A DNA stretch of 64,000 nucleotides, from contig NC_087062.1 of assembly GCF_963678635.1 (NCBI RefSeq), forward strand, positions 42,668,395-42,732,394. The letters run 5' to 3'. The notes under the pieces were generated by a model. That model saw nothing but the letters and a program-made list of their open reading frames with translations, ran no database searches and was not told the origin of the DNA. The stretch comes from Symsagittifera roscoffensis. Taxonomy: Eukaryota > Xenacoelomorpha > Acoela > Convolutidae. Made by a program: the position numbers and the translations under genes. Positions 47,398-57,978 of the stretch are shown here, piece after piece. Within the stretch, counting starts at the first letter, position 1; the number at the start of each line of letters is the position of its first letter.

Positions 47398-47660
47398 GAA
47401 CGATAATGGATTATAATTGATTGAAAATAGATTAACTAAACTTAAATTTTGGGAACAAATTCAAAAAAAATGAATGTAATCGATTACAATGGATTTTATT
47501 GCTGCGAAAATAGCATCATTATAATCAATTATAATGGATTTTATTGCTTCGAAAAATAGTATCAATATAATAGATTTTCAATGAATTATAAACGACTACT
47601 TTTGTAATTTTATAGACACTGTCGACATAATGACAATATAATCGATTATGATCCATGAGC
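47398..47660. repeat. ATAATCGATTAT-type palindrome cluster
   Basis: Repeated AATGGATTATAATTGATT, AATCGATTACAATGG and TATAATCGATTATGATCC words like those filling 14287-15272, followed by GCGCTCGGTGCGGGATCGC. Probably a decayed relative of that foldback element; no clear left end. Confidence 0.45.
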
Positions 47661-48348
47661 GCTCGGTGCGGGATCGCATAGCTCCAGATATTTGCTCAAT
47701 AAGCAACCTGCGGAAACTACAAAGAACTTTTCGGAAACCAGATAACAGATTATTTTGCTTTCAAATACCGTTTCTGAAAAATCGTTGAAACTTCGACACT
47801 ATTAGTATTTTGTAGAGAAATGTCTGCCACAAATTACCCTCTGTGATCTTCATACAAAAAATGCATATCATACATTTCTATTTATGAAATCTGTGCACAA
47901 AATGCGTATCATAACATTTTCTTATATGAAAACTGTATGATAAGCATTTTTCAATAAAAATGAACTTCTAAAATCTTTCAAATTTCCTTGTTAAAACTTT
48001 TGAAACTCTGCTTTTTTAAACTTCAAATTTTTGCCTATAACATAAACAAATTTTTTGCTTATATTGAGTCCTATCAAGAATCACAAAAAAGCTTTTCAGT
48101 GAAATCAGATCTGTTTTTTTTGTTCTTAGATGAAAACGTATATCTAATTCTGTCAAAAAAGCATGCCACAACTTTTGCCCACTGAATTTCTTGAAAACGG
48201 GCCTTCACAGCCATATACATATTAATCAATTTTTGTTATAAAACTAAGCAAATTTCAAAATTTAATTTACTTGGCATATCTCAAGAAATAGTTCAACCTG
48301 CTCAATAGCGCAATAAATGCCGTTTAAATTAATAGTTTTCTCGTTTAA
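47661..48348. other. unassigned stretch left of the LTR retrotransposon
   Basis: Another short cluster of ATGAAAACTGTATGATAAGCATTTTT-like words lies at 47850-47955; otherwise nothing recognised. Confidence 0.4.
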
Positions 48349-48404
48349 GAAAGTTTTTATTTTTGATAGTTAACAAGATTCAAACATCAAAATGTGTTTC
48401 AATT
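48349..48404 (+). repeat. 56-bp direct repeat, upstream flank of LTR element
   Basis: GAAAGTTTTTATTTTTGATA... matches 54166-54221 with one mismatch. Between it and the LTR are 13 extra bases (TGTTGTATGTGTT) resembling the LTR start. Confidence 0.85.
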
Positions 48405-48417
48405 TGTTGTATGTGTT

Positions 48418-48633
48418 TGTTGTATAGAGTAATTTAGTTCATTTTGGAAGCTGTCAATCAAATGTTCACTCTCGGTGCTAGACTAATTGATTAGCAGGTG
48501 TTTGTCCTTGGAACAGTCTGTCACCCTTGGATACTGTTCTCAACCACTCTCTATGCTAACTTTGTAAGATTAAGTTGACTATCTCTTGTATCGGAATTAA
48601 CAATTAGATGACTATCGGTTTAAATTTTCAACA
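48418..48633 (+). repeat. 5' LTR
   Basis: Starts TGTTGTATAGAG and ends TTTTCAACA, giving TGTTG...CAACA inverted tips. Same length as the 3' LTR. Confidence 0.92.
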
Positions 48634-49438
48634 TGGCGCAGCCAGCTGTCTCAGGTGGGGAAAGAATCCACTGGGCATCACGGGATTTTGGCCAGCGAAA
48701 TGCACGGAACCGCCAATGATGTGGGAATTTTGGATTAACAGATTCCAATGGGCAATGGTCGCCAAGCACTCTCTAAACCCGAGGAACTTTTACTACGCCG
48801 CAACTCTCACAGCCGCCCAAGTTACTGACTGCCCGAGGAAGTAGACGGGAAAAATCGACTGCAATCGGAACAAGTGTTGATTTCGAACCTGTATTTGTAT
48901 CTGGGGGAAAAAGGGCAGGACGAACTTCACAAAAGACGACCGCATCTGGATCTCTCGACGATTCGTTACCCACGAACGATAGACGCACGCACTGGAAACG
49001 GAATTTAAGAAAGAAAGAAATGAGACATATGAGACATACCAACTTCATTCCCGTAAGCAGTATATCAATGAAAGATTGGAGCAATTCCATTCCGTACTAA
49101 GCGGATTGGCGGCGCGGTGCAACTTTGGAACACTAGAGGACCGGATACTGAGAGACGTATTCATTGTCAACATGAATAACCGTGATGCACAAAAGGAACT
49201 ATGCAGGTCGACGAAAAAACCAGAGGAAGTGTACCGGATAGCTCTCTCGTACGAGAGGGGAAACAAGTATGCATCATCATATGTTGCCACGGGATCAGTG
49301 GGGGCCCAAGGATCGACGTCAGGAGGCGGAGGGATCCAGATAAAAATCGGAACCAGTCGGAATAATCCGTGGAGGTTATCGGAACAATCGTGTAAGGGGC
49401 CGGGGCTCTTACCGAGGGCGAGGATCGAATCGAGGTAG
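48633..49438 (+). pseudogene. gag (capsid region), frameshifted
   Basis: ATG at 48633 opens MAQPAVSGGERIH, then the reading shifts: FWINRFQWAMVAKHSL (48725-48775) lies in another frame, and LGEKGQDELHKRRPHLDLS (about 48900-48955) and EQFHSVLSGLAARCNFGT (49079-49132) follow in others. This W-rich, F/W-A-M capsid-type region followed by an S-G-L-A-A-R-C-N-F segment is typical of Gag in metazoan Ty3-like elements. It would assemble the virus-like particle. At least two indels separate the parts. Confidence 0.7.
48634..48650 (+). promoter_or_regulatory. putative primer binding site
   Basis: TGGCGCAGCCAGCTGT directly abuts the LTR and starts with TGG, as expected for pairing with a tRNA 3' CCA end. 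Which tRNA is not determined. The gag ATG (48633-48635) straddles the LTR/PBS junction. Confidence 0.5.
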
Positions 49439-49460
49439 AAACTTTCCCAATATCAATAAA

Positions 49461-50138
49461 TGCTATAACTGCGATCAACAAAATTTCACCAGGGAACATT
49501 TGGACAGATGCCCCGCAAAAGGCGTTACATGCAATTTTTGCCACAAAATTGGCCATTTCGAACGTACCTGTAGGGGGAAGCGTGGAAACCAGCGGGGACA
49601 GGGAGCCGTAGGAATGATACGGGAGAATGTTGACGATGGTCATCTGGAAAACTCGGCGGATGGAGAAGCGTCACAACATGCAAGTTCCATTGGATGGGTT
49701 AATAAGAATCCAGTGGTGCACTCGTGGGACTCGAGCACCTCAGACGGGGACTATATGGTCATGGCGATAAAACAAAAAAGAGTCACAGAATTAAAAGTTT
49801 CTGGGGCACAATTGCCGATTAAAGTCAATGGGAAACCCACTCGAGTGTGGATCGATAGCGGGATCGATATTGGGGAATTGCGTAAGACTTTGGGAACGTC
49901 AGGAGTAAAATTGGATTATCTTACGGAGGAGGACAATGCTTTTCGGGATTATGGAAACAATCCACTACAGATGATTGGAACAATTGCGGTAACAATACAA
50001 TCAAACGGCTGGAAGATACACGCGAGGATAAAAAGTAATCGGAGGGAACCGACCATCAAAAATTGGAAGAGATCTGATGCCCCAATTAGGACTCCAGTTG
50101 GTGCAACAATCACCAGGGGAACAGATAATGTCCATTGA
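49461..50138 (+). pseudogene. gag zinc knuckles plus aspartic protease
   Basis: Two nucleocapsid-type clusters lie in one frame. The first is irregular (C-X2-C-X8-H-X3-C, CYNCDQQNF...). The second is the canonical CNFCHKIGHFERTC (C-X2-C-X4-H-X4-C) for RNA packaging. About 85 residues later comes VNGKPTRVWIDSGIDIG, where D-S-G is the retroviral-type aspartic protease active site. A 62-base overlap with the next frame (50077) implies either programmed or mutational frame change. Confidence 0.75.
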
Positions 50139-51168
50139 AGAAGGCAACCAGGACTCACTGGAACCGGAGGGGGAGTTGGATTCATGGCAAACCTATTTCA
50201 GTAAGCAGTTTTCAAACCTTTTTAGCAGGGTAGGAAAAATAAGAAACTACAAAGTACAAGCAGAATTTTTTGAAAACCTCACCCCAGTACAACAGAAGGG
50301 GCGTCGAGTTCCGATTTCGTTGCAAGAAAAAATGGATGCTAAAATTGATAAACTATTGCAACAGGGTCATATCGAAAAACTAACAGAATGCTCGGAAAAA
50401 TATTTTGTGTCCCCAATAGTAATAACAGTAAAAAAGGATGGGTCCGTGAAATTGGCACTCGAGTCGAGGGAATTAAATAAACAAGTGCATAAGAATAAAT
50501 ATCAAATGCCGAATATCGAGGAGCTAATGGACACAGTTGGGCAAACGATTAGTGAGAAAAAACAGGGAGACATATATTTCACAACAATGGATTTAACATA
50601 CGCATATGGCCAACTGCCCTTAAACGCTGAAACGAGCGTAAAGTGCAATTTTTCTCTCATTGGAGGCCGCTCGACGGGTACGTACCGGTTCAAGACCGGA
50701 TTCGATGATCTAACTACAATGCCCGCGGAATTCCAACGCGCAATGGATTGCATACTCGCCGAATACCCGCAGGCGCACGCTCTAATCGACGATATTTTGG
50801 TTGTAACCAAGGGAACTGCGATAGACCATATAGCGACGGTAGAGAAAATTTTAAAGAAACTGGATCGTGAAAATAGGTCCCTAAAATTAACAAAATGGAA
50901 ATTCGCCCAACGAGAATGCGAATGGCTGGGCCATAAAATAACCCCGACTGGAATCACTCCATTGGTTAGGAAAACAGAACCAATAGAGGCGCTAACGCCG
51001 CCGCGGACTTTGTCGCAATTAAAATCGTTCATGGGGTCAATCCACAGTCTGCACAAGTATTTACCGGCATTGGCCGAATCATCTGCGCTTCTGCGACCCC
51101 AACTAAGCAAAAGTAATGAATACATTTGGACACCTGAATGCCAGAACGCGTTCGAAAATCTTAAGTAA
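50077..51168 (+). pseudogene. reverse transcriptase domain
   Basis: A 363-codon frame. RT blocks in order: VSPIVITVKKDGSVKLALES, YQMPNIEEL, FTTMDLTYAYGQLPL (first catalytic Asp), MPAEFQRAMD, and ALIDDILVVT (the YxDD-type box, here IDD, holding the other two Asp). The thumb region LKSFMGSIHSLHKYLP follows. GFDD precedes LTTMPAEFQ where related elements have GF-GL, so a minor change is likely. It ends at a premature TAA at 51166; the same frame continues into RNase H. Confidence 0.88.
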
Positions 51169-51677
51169 CAAGTTTCGAACATTGTTGAATTACGGCATTT
51201 TGATATCCACAAGGATATTCGTATAGTGTGCGATGCAAGCCACAACGGGTTTGACGCGGTATTGGAACAGTTAGGACCAGAAGGGTTGGCACCCAATTTC
51301 GTTTGCCTCGCGATATCTTAACGAAGCGGAAAAGAAATATTCAACAAACGAATTGGAGATGTTGGCAGTTGTGTGGGGGGCTGAATACTTTAGAAATTAC
51401 ATCCTGGGCCGAAGTTTTTTGATCGTTACCGATCATAAAGCCCTAATATCCCATTTTGAATGGTATTAAAAAAAAAACGATGTTTAGCCGTTTAACGCGC
51501 TGGTTAGATCGACTAATTCCCTTTGATTTTCGAATTGAACATAAACCAGGGGCTAAAATTGGATTGGCGGACTACTTATCACGTCATCCAAGTAGAGAAG
51601 CAACGCCAATTAGTACGTATGATAAAAAGTTTACGGTTGGCAAAGATCAACCTAATTCGCACCGCTCTTGGCTTTAA
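51169..51677 (+). pseudogene. RNase H domain, broken
   Basis: VCDASHNGFDAVLEQLGPEG (51227-51286) is the first RNase H block, followed after a frameshift near 51300 by STNELEMLAVVWGAEYF and FLIVTDHKALISHFE, the Glu and Asp blocks. An A-run at 51468-51477 follows a stop; then LTRWLDRLIPFDFRIEHKPG and LADYLSRHPSREATP close the domain in the pattern universal in Ty3 elements. It degrades RNA in the RNA-DNA hybrid. Confidence 0.82.
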
Positions 51678-52179
51678 TACATCCAGGGGACACAATAAAT
51701 CCAAGGGACCAATTTGTATAGCGGAAAGTAAGCAATCTATAAATAGACTGGAAGTTTCGTCACGAAATGACTCGGTAGAGGGCGGAAAAACATGTAAGCG
51801 GAAATCAACCAATCAGATTCAAACATGTGGTTTGAGCCAACGGCTACGCGAACTACGCACTAGATTAGTTGGGGCTATTATTAAATCAGAACAAAGTTCT
51901 TCAAAATTATTAAAATCCAATTCTCAAATTTCAACATCAAATATCAAAATGGATCGAAGCATGCGTAAATGGCAAAATTTCCTTAAACAACATCCAAGTT
52001 TGAATAGTAGTAGCGACGAAATTGAAGAATTGCCCCCAAATGTATCACTAGAGGCCGTTACCAAAGAAACAAGATCCATTCGCACTAACACAATTCTCTC
52101 GTTACCTTCGGCATTCAAAGGAGAAACAGTGTCACCCGTGGACCCGAATCTATTATGTATGTGAATTATCCCTCGGAAT
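51678..52179 (+). pseudogene. pol linker between RNase H and integrase
   Basis: Open frame (within 51523-52164) of low-complexity, Ser/Lys-rich sequence including NSSSDEIEELPPNVSLEAV. No catalytic motif. It shifts frame into the integrase start near 52165-52185. Confidence 0.5.
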
Positions 52180-53054
52180 TGCAAAATCGTTAACAAAGTT
52201 ACTTCATTACCTGATCTGTTTAATCTAAAGTTCATAGAATCGAATTATGTATCTGACCCCCAGCTGAGCGCTATTCGCGATCTCATTGTTACACAAGATC
52301 CTGAAATCCATGAAAAAAACACTGAAATGAACCGCTATTATGCTCAATTCGTTAATGACTTTTCGGTGAAGGAAAATGTAGTCTGGATGGATGAAAAATT
52401 AGTAATTCCAATTAACCTTCAATCAGCAATTAATACCCGAATCCATGCGTATCACCACGGACAATCAAGTATGTTCGATGCAGCAAAAGATGTCTGGTAC
52501 CCTTATTTTAACCGCTCAATAGCTTCCATTGCCGAAGGGTGTCCTGAATGTACCGCAACTGGTAAGAATTTAAAAACGATAATAAAGAAAAACCAACTTG
52601 GAACTGTACCGGAATCAAAAGAACCAATGGATCAGTCCAATTAGATTTTTGGGGCCCCATCAATTACTTAAATGAATCCCGAAAATATGTATAAGTGGCG
52701 GTCGACCGGTTTTCTCGTTGGCCATCGGCAATGGTATGTGGAAATAATCGGTCAGATAAGATATTGAAAATCTTGAAGAGCTATATAACAAACCATGGGG
52801 TGCCACGGAAAATTCACGTTGATCAGGGAACTAGTTTCATGTCAAACGAAATTAAAGCTTTTTGTAATGGGGAGGGCATTGAAATCATTAAACCACCAGT
52901 AAACGACCATCGAGCAACTGGTGCGTCGAGCGTACCATTGGCAGTCTTAAGAATTCTATCCTTACCTTCGCTCAAGAAAAGAATCCCGAACCCTTGGAGA
53001 AAATGGTTGAACGGGCCCTTGGTGCTCTTAGATTCTCGAAAAATTCAACACTAA
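52180..53054 (+). pseudogene. integrase: zinc-binding and catalytic domains, broken
   Basis: The N-terminal H2C2 zinc finger is visible: IHAYHHGQSSMFDAAK...CPEC (52440-52552). The catalytic core follows: LDFWGPINYL (first Asp, about 52642) then, after a TAA near 52690, VAVDRFSRWPSAM and HVDQGTSFMSNEIKAF (second Asp, about 52820). The catalytic Glu lies in VERTIGS, which is present but one base out of frame after DHRATG (about 52918-52940). So the DDE triad cannot be made in one protein. Confidence 0.82.
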
Positions 53055-53959
53055 AAATCTCGCCTTTTGAAGCTCACCATGGTAGAGAAGCGAACACAGT
53101 TTTGCTGAACCTTACTAAAAAGCCTTCTCTTCAAAATCTGGATTGGTCACGGGTTATAACAACAAAAAATGCTTATTTAGATGCCGCCGATCCAACTGCG
53201 CAAGACATGTCTCATCCAGCCGATACAAACTGGAGTTTAAGATCAGACCTCGCGTATGATATCAAAAACAGGACCCATGCACGACGACTTATAGAGGACC
53301 AATCCGCCAATCAACACGACGAACCGTCGATACTTAAGAGTGCAAACTCCAATGGACAACCGGGACCATCTGGATTGTTGTTCCAGCGAATTGGGAACAT
53401 AAACCTAAAAAGGTATAAGCAACTTCACTCTAAAGTAACATCCGAAAGTACGCATACACTAACTTTAGATAATGGGGTTGTGCTTAGGAAATCGGGAGTG
53501 GCCACAAATCCCAAACCAAAGAAATCGAAAGTTGCAGCTAAATCGGTATTACCGGTACCATCGAGTGAAGTGAAAAAGTTAGCAACTCACCCAGGGTTAC
53601 CACCGCCGACTCCGCGCGAAGTTAAGGAACGATTGACAAAACGAATTGCGGAAAAACAACGGGAAAGAATCGGGCGCCGATTTGAGAATAGTGGCTCTGA
53701 ATCGGAAGACAGCGAAGACTTGCCGATTATCTCGGTAAAACGTGCTAAGCAGTCATTAACTACCAACCCCGATGCACCTATAGAACGATCAGCAACAGCA
53801 ATAACAGACGTCGATGTTGGAAGTGACCAGGACACCATTCCGGCACGAGGCGGTGAGTTGGATCATCATCATCCAAGGGACCAAGGAACGTCCAATCCAG
53901 CGGACCAGTCGAAATCTACCACCACCAGTTTTCATTATCGAAGGGGAAGTGTTGTATAG
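52994..53959 (+). CDS. integrase C-terminal region (open to the 3' LTR)
   Basis: Longest intact frame after RT: 321 codons. It begins in the end of the integrase core (MVERALGALRFSKNSTLKIS, PFEAHHGREANTV), continues through a Lys/Ser-rich tail with a charged helix (KERLTKRIAEKQRERIGRRF) and an acidic stretch (SGSESEDSEDLP). It stops three codons inside the 3' LTR at TAG. The tail is unusually long and has no chromodomain I can recognise. As it stands it is a fragment cut off by the upstream frameshift. Confidence 0.65.
   Translation: MEKMVERALGALRFSKNSTLKISPFEAHHGREANTVLLNLTKKPSLQNLDWSRVITTKNAYLDAADPTAQDMSHPADTNWSLRSDLAYDIKNRTHARRLIEDQSANQHDEPSILKSANSNGQPGPSGLLFQRIGNINLKRYKQLHSKVTSESTHTLTLDNGVVLRKSGVATNPKPKKSKVAAKSVLPVPSSEVKKLATHPGLPPPTPREVKERLTKRIAEKQRERIGRRFENSGSESEDSEDLPIISVKRAKQSLTTNPDAPIERSATAITDVDVGSDQDTIPARGGELDHHHPRDQGTSNPADQSKSTTTSFHYRRGSVV
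53939..53949 (+). promoter_or_regulatory. polypurine tract
   Basis: GAAGGGGAAG immediately before the 3' LTR, the expected primer for plus-strand DNA synthesis. It also encodes part of the integrase tail. Confidence 0.75.
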
Positions 53960-54165
53960 AGTAATTTAGTTCATTTCGGAAGCTGTCAATCAAATGTTCA
54001 CTCTCGGTGCTAGACTAATTGAGTAGTAGGTGCTTGTCCTTGGAACAGTCTGTCACCCTTGGATACTGTTCTCAACCACTCTCTATGCTAACTTTGTAAG
54101 ATTAAGTTGACTATCTCTTGTATCGGAATTAACAATTAGACGACTATCGTTTTACCTTTTCAACA
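53950..54165 (+). repeat. 3' LTR
   Basis: TGTTGTATAGAG...TTTTCAACA, 216 bp, about 96% identical by eye to the 5' LTR. Confidence 0.92.
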
Positions 54166-54221
54166 GAAAGTTTTTATTTTTGTTAGTTAACAAGATTCAA
54201 ACATCAAAATGTGTTTCAATT
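54166..54221 (+). repeat. 56-bp direct repeat, downstream flank of LTR element
   Basis: Abuts the 3' LTR directly and matches 48349-48404 with one mismatch (GTTAGTTAAC against GATAGTTAAC). Confidence 0.85.
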
Positions 54222-54289
54222 ATGGCAAGTGCTACTCCTACAGTACCTTAATGGTAAAATGTAAGTCGATACATTTTAAAACAGATTTT

Positions 54290-54375
54290 TTCTATGTATT
54301 GTCAGGGAATTGTATGGAAAGCTTTTTTTTTCGTATATAAAAACTAAATGACTAGCATTTTTGTCAACCGGGGTA
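54290..54375. repeat. inverted end of CCCGGGTTGAC family
   Basis: CTATGTATTGTCAGGGAATTG, then TGACTAGCATTTTTGTC and AACCGGGG: the reverse complement of the left end at 47056. 54376-55113 beyond it holds nothing I can support except AT-rich short frames. Confidence 0.5.
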
Positions 54376-55113
54376 AACAGTGTCTGCTAAAACACATCTC
54401 AGGAAAACCGCCGCTATCTAAAAAATCCACTCAAACTTTTAATAGAAAGCGGTAAAACATTGTCTTTTCTCAGTTTCAGTCATATTTCGAGCCTGACTGT
54501 TTTTTCTTGCCTCAAAAATTGTTATTATTTTTGAATGATATTTTAATGCTCTTTATTGTGTTGAAAAAAAAACATCTAAGGAAAGGATAAAACAAACCAG
54601 AAAGCAATTAGTGATAGCTCTCTTTTTTAGCAAAGCTTTTTTGCAGTGCAGTTCAAAAGCTTAACAACAAGTTTATTTTATTCTGATTGTTTTAAACAAA
54701 AACTGATACAAAAGACATGAATGCTAATGGAACATTTCGTTTTACCCTATTATTTATATTCATTAATATAAAGGTGAAAATTTTTTTGTGGGCACGTTTT
54801 CACTTGCAAAGTCAGGGACCAAATATAAAAACAGATGAAGTCAAATGCTCTATCATAGTTGTATTTTTCGGTCATTATTCGAGCTGCAACAAGTTCTACC
54901 AGTTTTCAGTAATCTGTTTTGCGAATCCGTGATCAAACTATAAAAAAGCAAGAAAGTAAGCAGAAACCCAGTCAAAATCAACAAGATTGCAATGCCGTGA
55001 TCAGTTTGGTTTTTGAAAATTAATAAGATTGCGATTTCGTGATCTAATCCAATTTCTCAGAAATAATAGTTAAGAAAAATTCACTTGAATGCACCTTTAA
55101 GTCAATGTGTTTT

Positions 55114-55637
55114 AAAACAAGCCTGCTCGTATCAGGGAAAAGCCCTGAATGTTACGACTGCCTTTTAAGGTCTATAGAGCAGTAATAACATGAAAAAATT
55201 AAATATGAAAAAAATAAAATGAATTTTATTTTCAATTTGAGATTTTTTGTGAAAATCTTCCCCCGACATTCCATATAAAAATCAAGTGATAGACTTCGCT
55301 CGTAGAAACGAACCAATTATGGCAAATAAGCTTCCTTCAATCAATTTGAAACAATTTCTAATACGGATTAAGTCTCCGCTTACGCGTTATTAGCGCGAAA
55401 TATATCGCGCGTTAATTGTCCCAAATTGGCCAAAATGGCTATCTTTAAACCCCATAACTTTAGAAAAAATGATCATAATTGAAATATACTTTCGCTTTTA
55501 TGCTCAAGACAACAATACTTTTCGAATGATGTAAAAAAAATTACGTCAAAAAAAAGGCCAGTTAAGAAGTCGAAAATTGTCTGAGGAACCACCCCAAGCT
55601 CAAATATTCCGTTATTTTTGTTACGAAAGTCGGAACA
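55114..55637 (+). repeat. solitary satellite monomer without MITE
   Basis: Full ~520-bp monomer, 11 kb beyond the array: GCCTGCTCGTATCAGGG start, GCGCGAAATATATCGCGC palindrome at about 55393, and ATTTTTGTTACGAAAGTCGG end. At 55604 the sequence CAAATATTCCGTTA is uninterrupted, giving the empty site of the MITE carried by array A monomers. Confidence 0.85.
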
Positions 55638-55983
55638 ATAAATGCTCATTGTCTCATAGTAAATAAGATCATTGCATCAATAAGTATCTGAAGTACAAAT
55701 TGATAAAAAAAATAGTTAGCTATAGCATTCAGAGAAACATTTTGTAAGAAAACTCTCTCCGAAATTGCTAATCAGCGAAGTTAACATTATTAATTCAACT
55801 TCAGAGATACTGCTTGAGTGACCAAAACACTGTCTTAGAATCTCCACCTAACTAATAGACAAAGGGCAGTAGTTTTTGCAACCAGTTCTAAACCAGTATT
55901 TATAAACCAATCATATTTTTGATAAATTATCACTATAAAATATTACTAACTAACCAATCATATTCCATCTCTAAGATTGACAC
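55638..55983. other. unassigned stretch
   Basis: AT-rich, no gene or motif supported between the solitary monomer and the retroelement leader. Confidence 0.5.
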
Positions 55984-57978
55984 TTATTTGTAAGTGCTGA
56001 AACTACTTGTAGTTTCAGCACCAGAACAATTTGAATAAAATTCTGAAAACAGTTGTTCTCCTTCTGGATAAACTCCAAGAACTAACTCGCATAAACCAGT
56101 ATACACTAGATCTATTAAAACTAGGAGATAAAAGAGTGAGATTAAGATCGCTAATAGACTAAGAAGTGGCACGAATCTATCCGGCCGAAAAAAAGGATAG
56201 CGTGACGAGAATAGACAATAGAACTTAGAAATAGACAATTGCAAAATTGCAAAAATGTTAGACGAAATGGATAATTTAATAGAAATGTCTCTAGGTCTCA
56301 ATAAATTTACCCCAAATTTGTAAACAAAACAAGAAATACCAGGTGTTGAAAAACGACCAAGATGGTGGCGTGAAAAACGATCAGGAAACGAACCACTCTG
56401 CTACATGATAGTACAACGGAAACCAGAACAAACTTCTGTATTTAGAGTACTTTTGCAGTAAAATTAATTTTCATTTACTGACATGAAAATATCTTGAAGA
56501 AAAGTTCTTCAACAACCTTACTGGTGCTAAACCTTCTATCTATACAACAACGACTGATAAAAAGAGCACAAGCCGTTTCCCCCAAAATCTGCAGTAAATC
56601 AAAATTTTTGACCAAATTATTTATTGAATAAAAAATACAAAAATTAGTTAGTATTCAAAAATCAGTGTTAATCTGATTTTCCTCATCCCAGCTTCATCAC
56701 CTAAAACATAACAGCAAAAATTAAAAAATCTTATATTATCTAGACCTTAACTTTTAAATTTTTTTAAACTCAAAGCTTTTAATTTCAAGTTTATCAAGGC
56801 TTATCCTTACTTTCCATATTCCAAAATTGCAAAAATGTTAGACGAAATAGATAATTTAATAGAAATGTCTCCACTTCTCAATAAATTTACCCCAAATTTC
56901 TAAATAAAACAAGAAATACCAGGTGTTGAAAAAAGACCAAGATGGTGGCGTAAAAAACAATCAGGAAACGGACCACTCTGATACATGATAGTACGATGGA
57001 AACCGGAACAAACTTTTGTATTTAGAGTACTTTTTGCAGTAAAATTAATTTTCATTTACTGACATGAAAATATCTTGAAGAAAAGTTCTTCAACAACCTT
57101 ACTGGTGCTAAACCTTCTATCTATACAACAACGACTGATAAAAAGAGCACAAGCCGTTTCCCCAAAAATCTGCAGTAAATCAAAATTTTTGACCAAATTA
57201 TTTATTGAATAAAAAATACAAAAATTAGTTAGTATTCAAAAATCAGTGTTAATCTGATTTTCCTCATCCCAGCTTCATCACCTAAAACATAACAGCAAAA
57301 ATTAAAAAATCTAATATTATCTAGACCTTAACTTTTAAATTTTTTTAAACTCAAAGCTTTTAATTTCAAGTTTATCAAGGCTTATCCTTGCTTTCCATAT
57401 TCCAAAATTGCAAAAATGTTAGACGAAATAGATAATTTAATAGAAATGTCTCCACTTCTCAATAAATTTACCCCAAATTTCTAAATAAAACAAGAAATAC
57501 CAGGTGTTGAAAAAATACCAAGATGGTGGCGTAAAAAATAATCAGGAAACGGACCACTCTGCTACATGATAGTACGATGGAAACCGGAACAAACTTTTGT
57601 ATTTAGAGTACTTTTTGCAGTAAAATTAATTTTCATTTACTGACATGAAAATATCTTGAAGAAAAGCTCTTCAACAACCTTACTGTTTCTAAACCTATTA
57701 TACAACAACGACTGATAAAAAGAACACAAGTAGTTTCCCCAAAAATCTGCAGTAAATCAAAATTTTTGACCAAATTATTTATTGAATAAAAAATACAAAA
57801 ATTAGTTAGTATTAAAAATAATTATTTATCTGATTTTTCTCATCCCAGATTCATCACCTAAAACATAACAGCAAAAATTAAAAAATCTAATATTATCTAA
57901 ACCTTAACTTTTAAATTTTCTTAAACTCAAAACTTTTAAATTCAAGTTTATCAAGGCTTATCCTTGCTTTTCATAATC
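55984..57978 (+). repeat. retroelement leader with three ~580-bp tandem units
   Basis: CAAAATTGCAAAAATGTTAGAC recurs at 56242, 56822 and 57403 (period 580-581); the third unit decays near 57978. Each opens a short frame MLDE-DNLIEMS, similar to the minus-strand frame MLHDNNLIEMSLRLN in the 4.4 kb units (398-631, 4819-5052), and each retains AAACATAACAGCAAAAATT and CTGCAGTAAAT words also found there. 55984-56230 likewise matches 760-1020 in reverse (CTATCCGGCCGAAAA, CACTTATTTGTAAGTGCTGAAA). It probably is LTR or leader sequence of the element that follows. Confidence 0.7.

Larger units (their letters stand above)
48418..54165 (+). mobile_element. Ty3/gypsy-like LTR retrotransposon (full length, decayed)
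   Basis: 5748 bp with 216-bp LTRs at both ends, gag, zinc knuckles, protease, reverse transcriptase, RNase H and integrase in the Ty3/gypsy order on the plus strand. Several frameshifts and stops make it unable to produce a full polyprotein: gag shifts near 48680 and 49360, a TAA at 51166, a shift near 51300, a stop near 51467, a TAA near 52690, and a shift at ~52925 in the integrase. The LTRs differ at about 8 of 216 positions by eye, so insertion is moderately old. The flanks carry a 56-bp repeat instead of the usual 4-6 bp target duplication. Confidence 0.93.

Noticed and set aside
49167-51296. Long minus-strand frames opposite gag-pol (158, 264 codons)
   Set aside because: They are antisense shadows of the conserved RT and gag frames.
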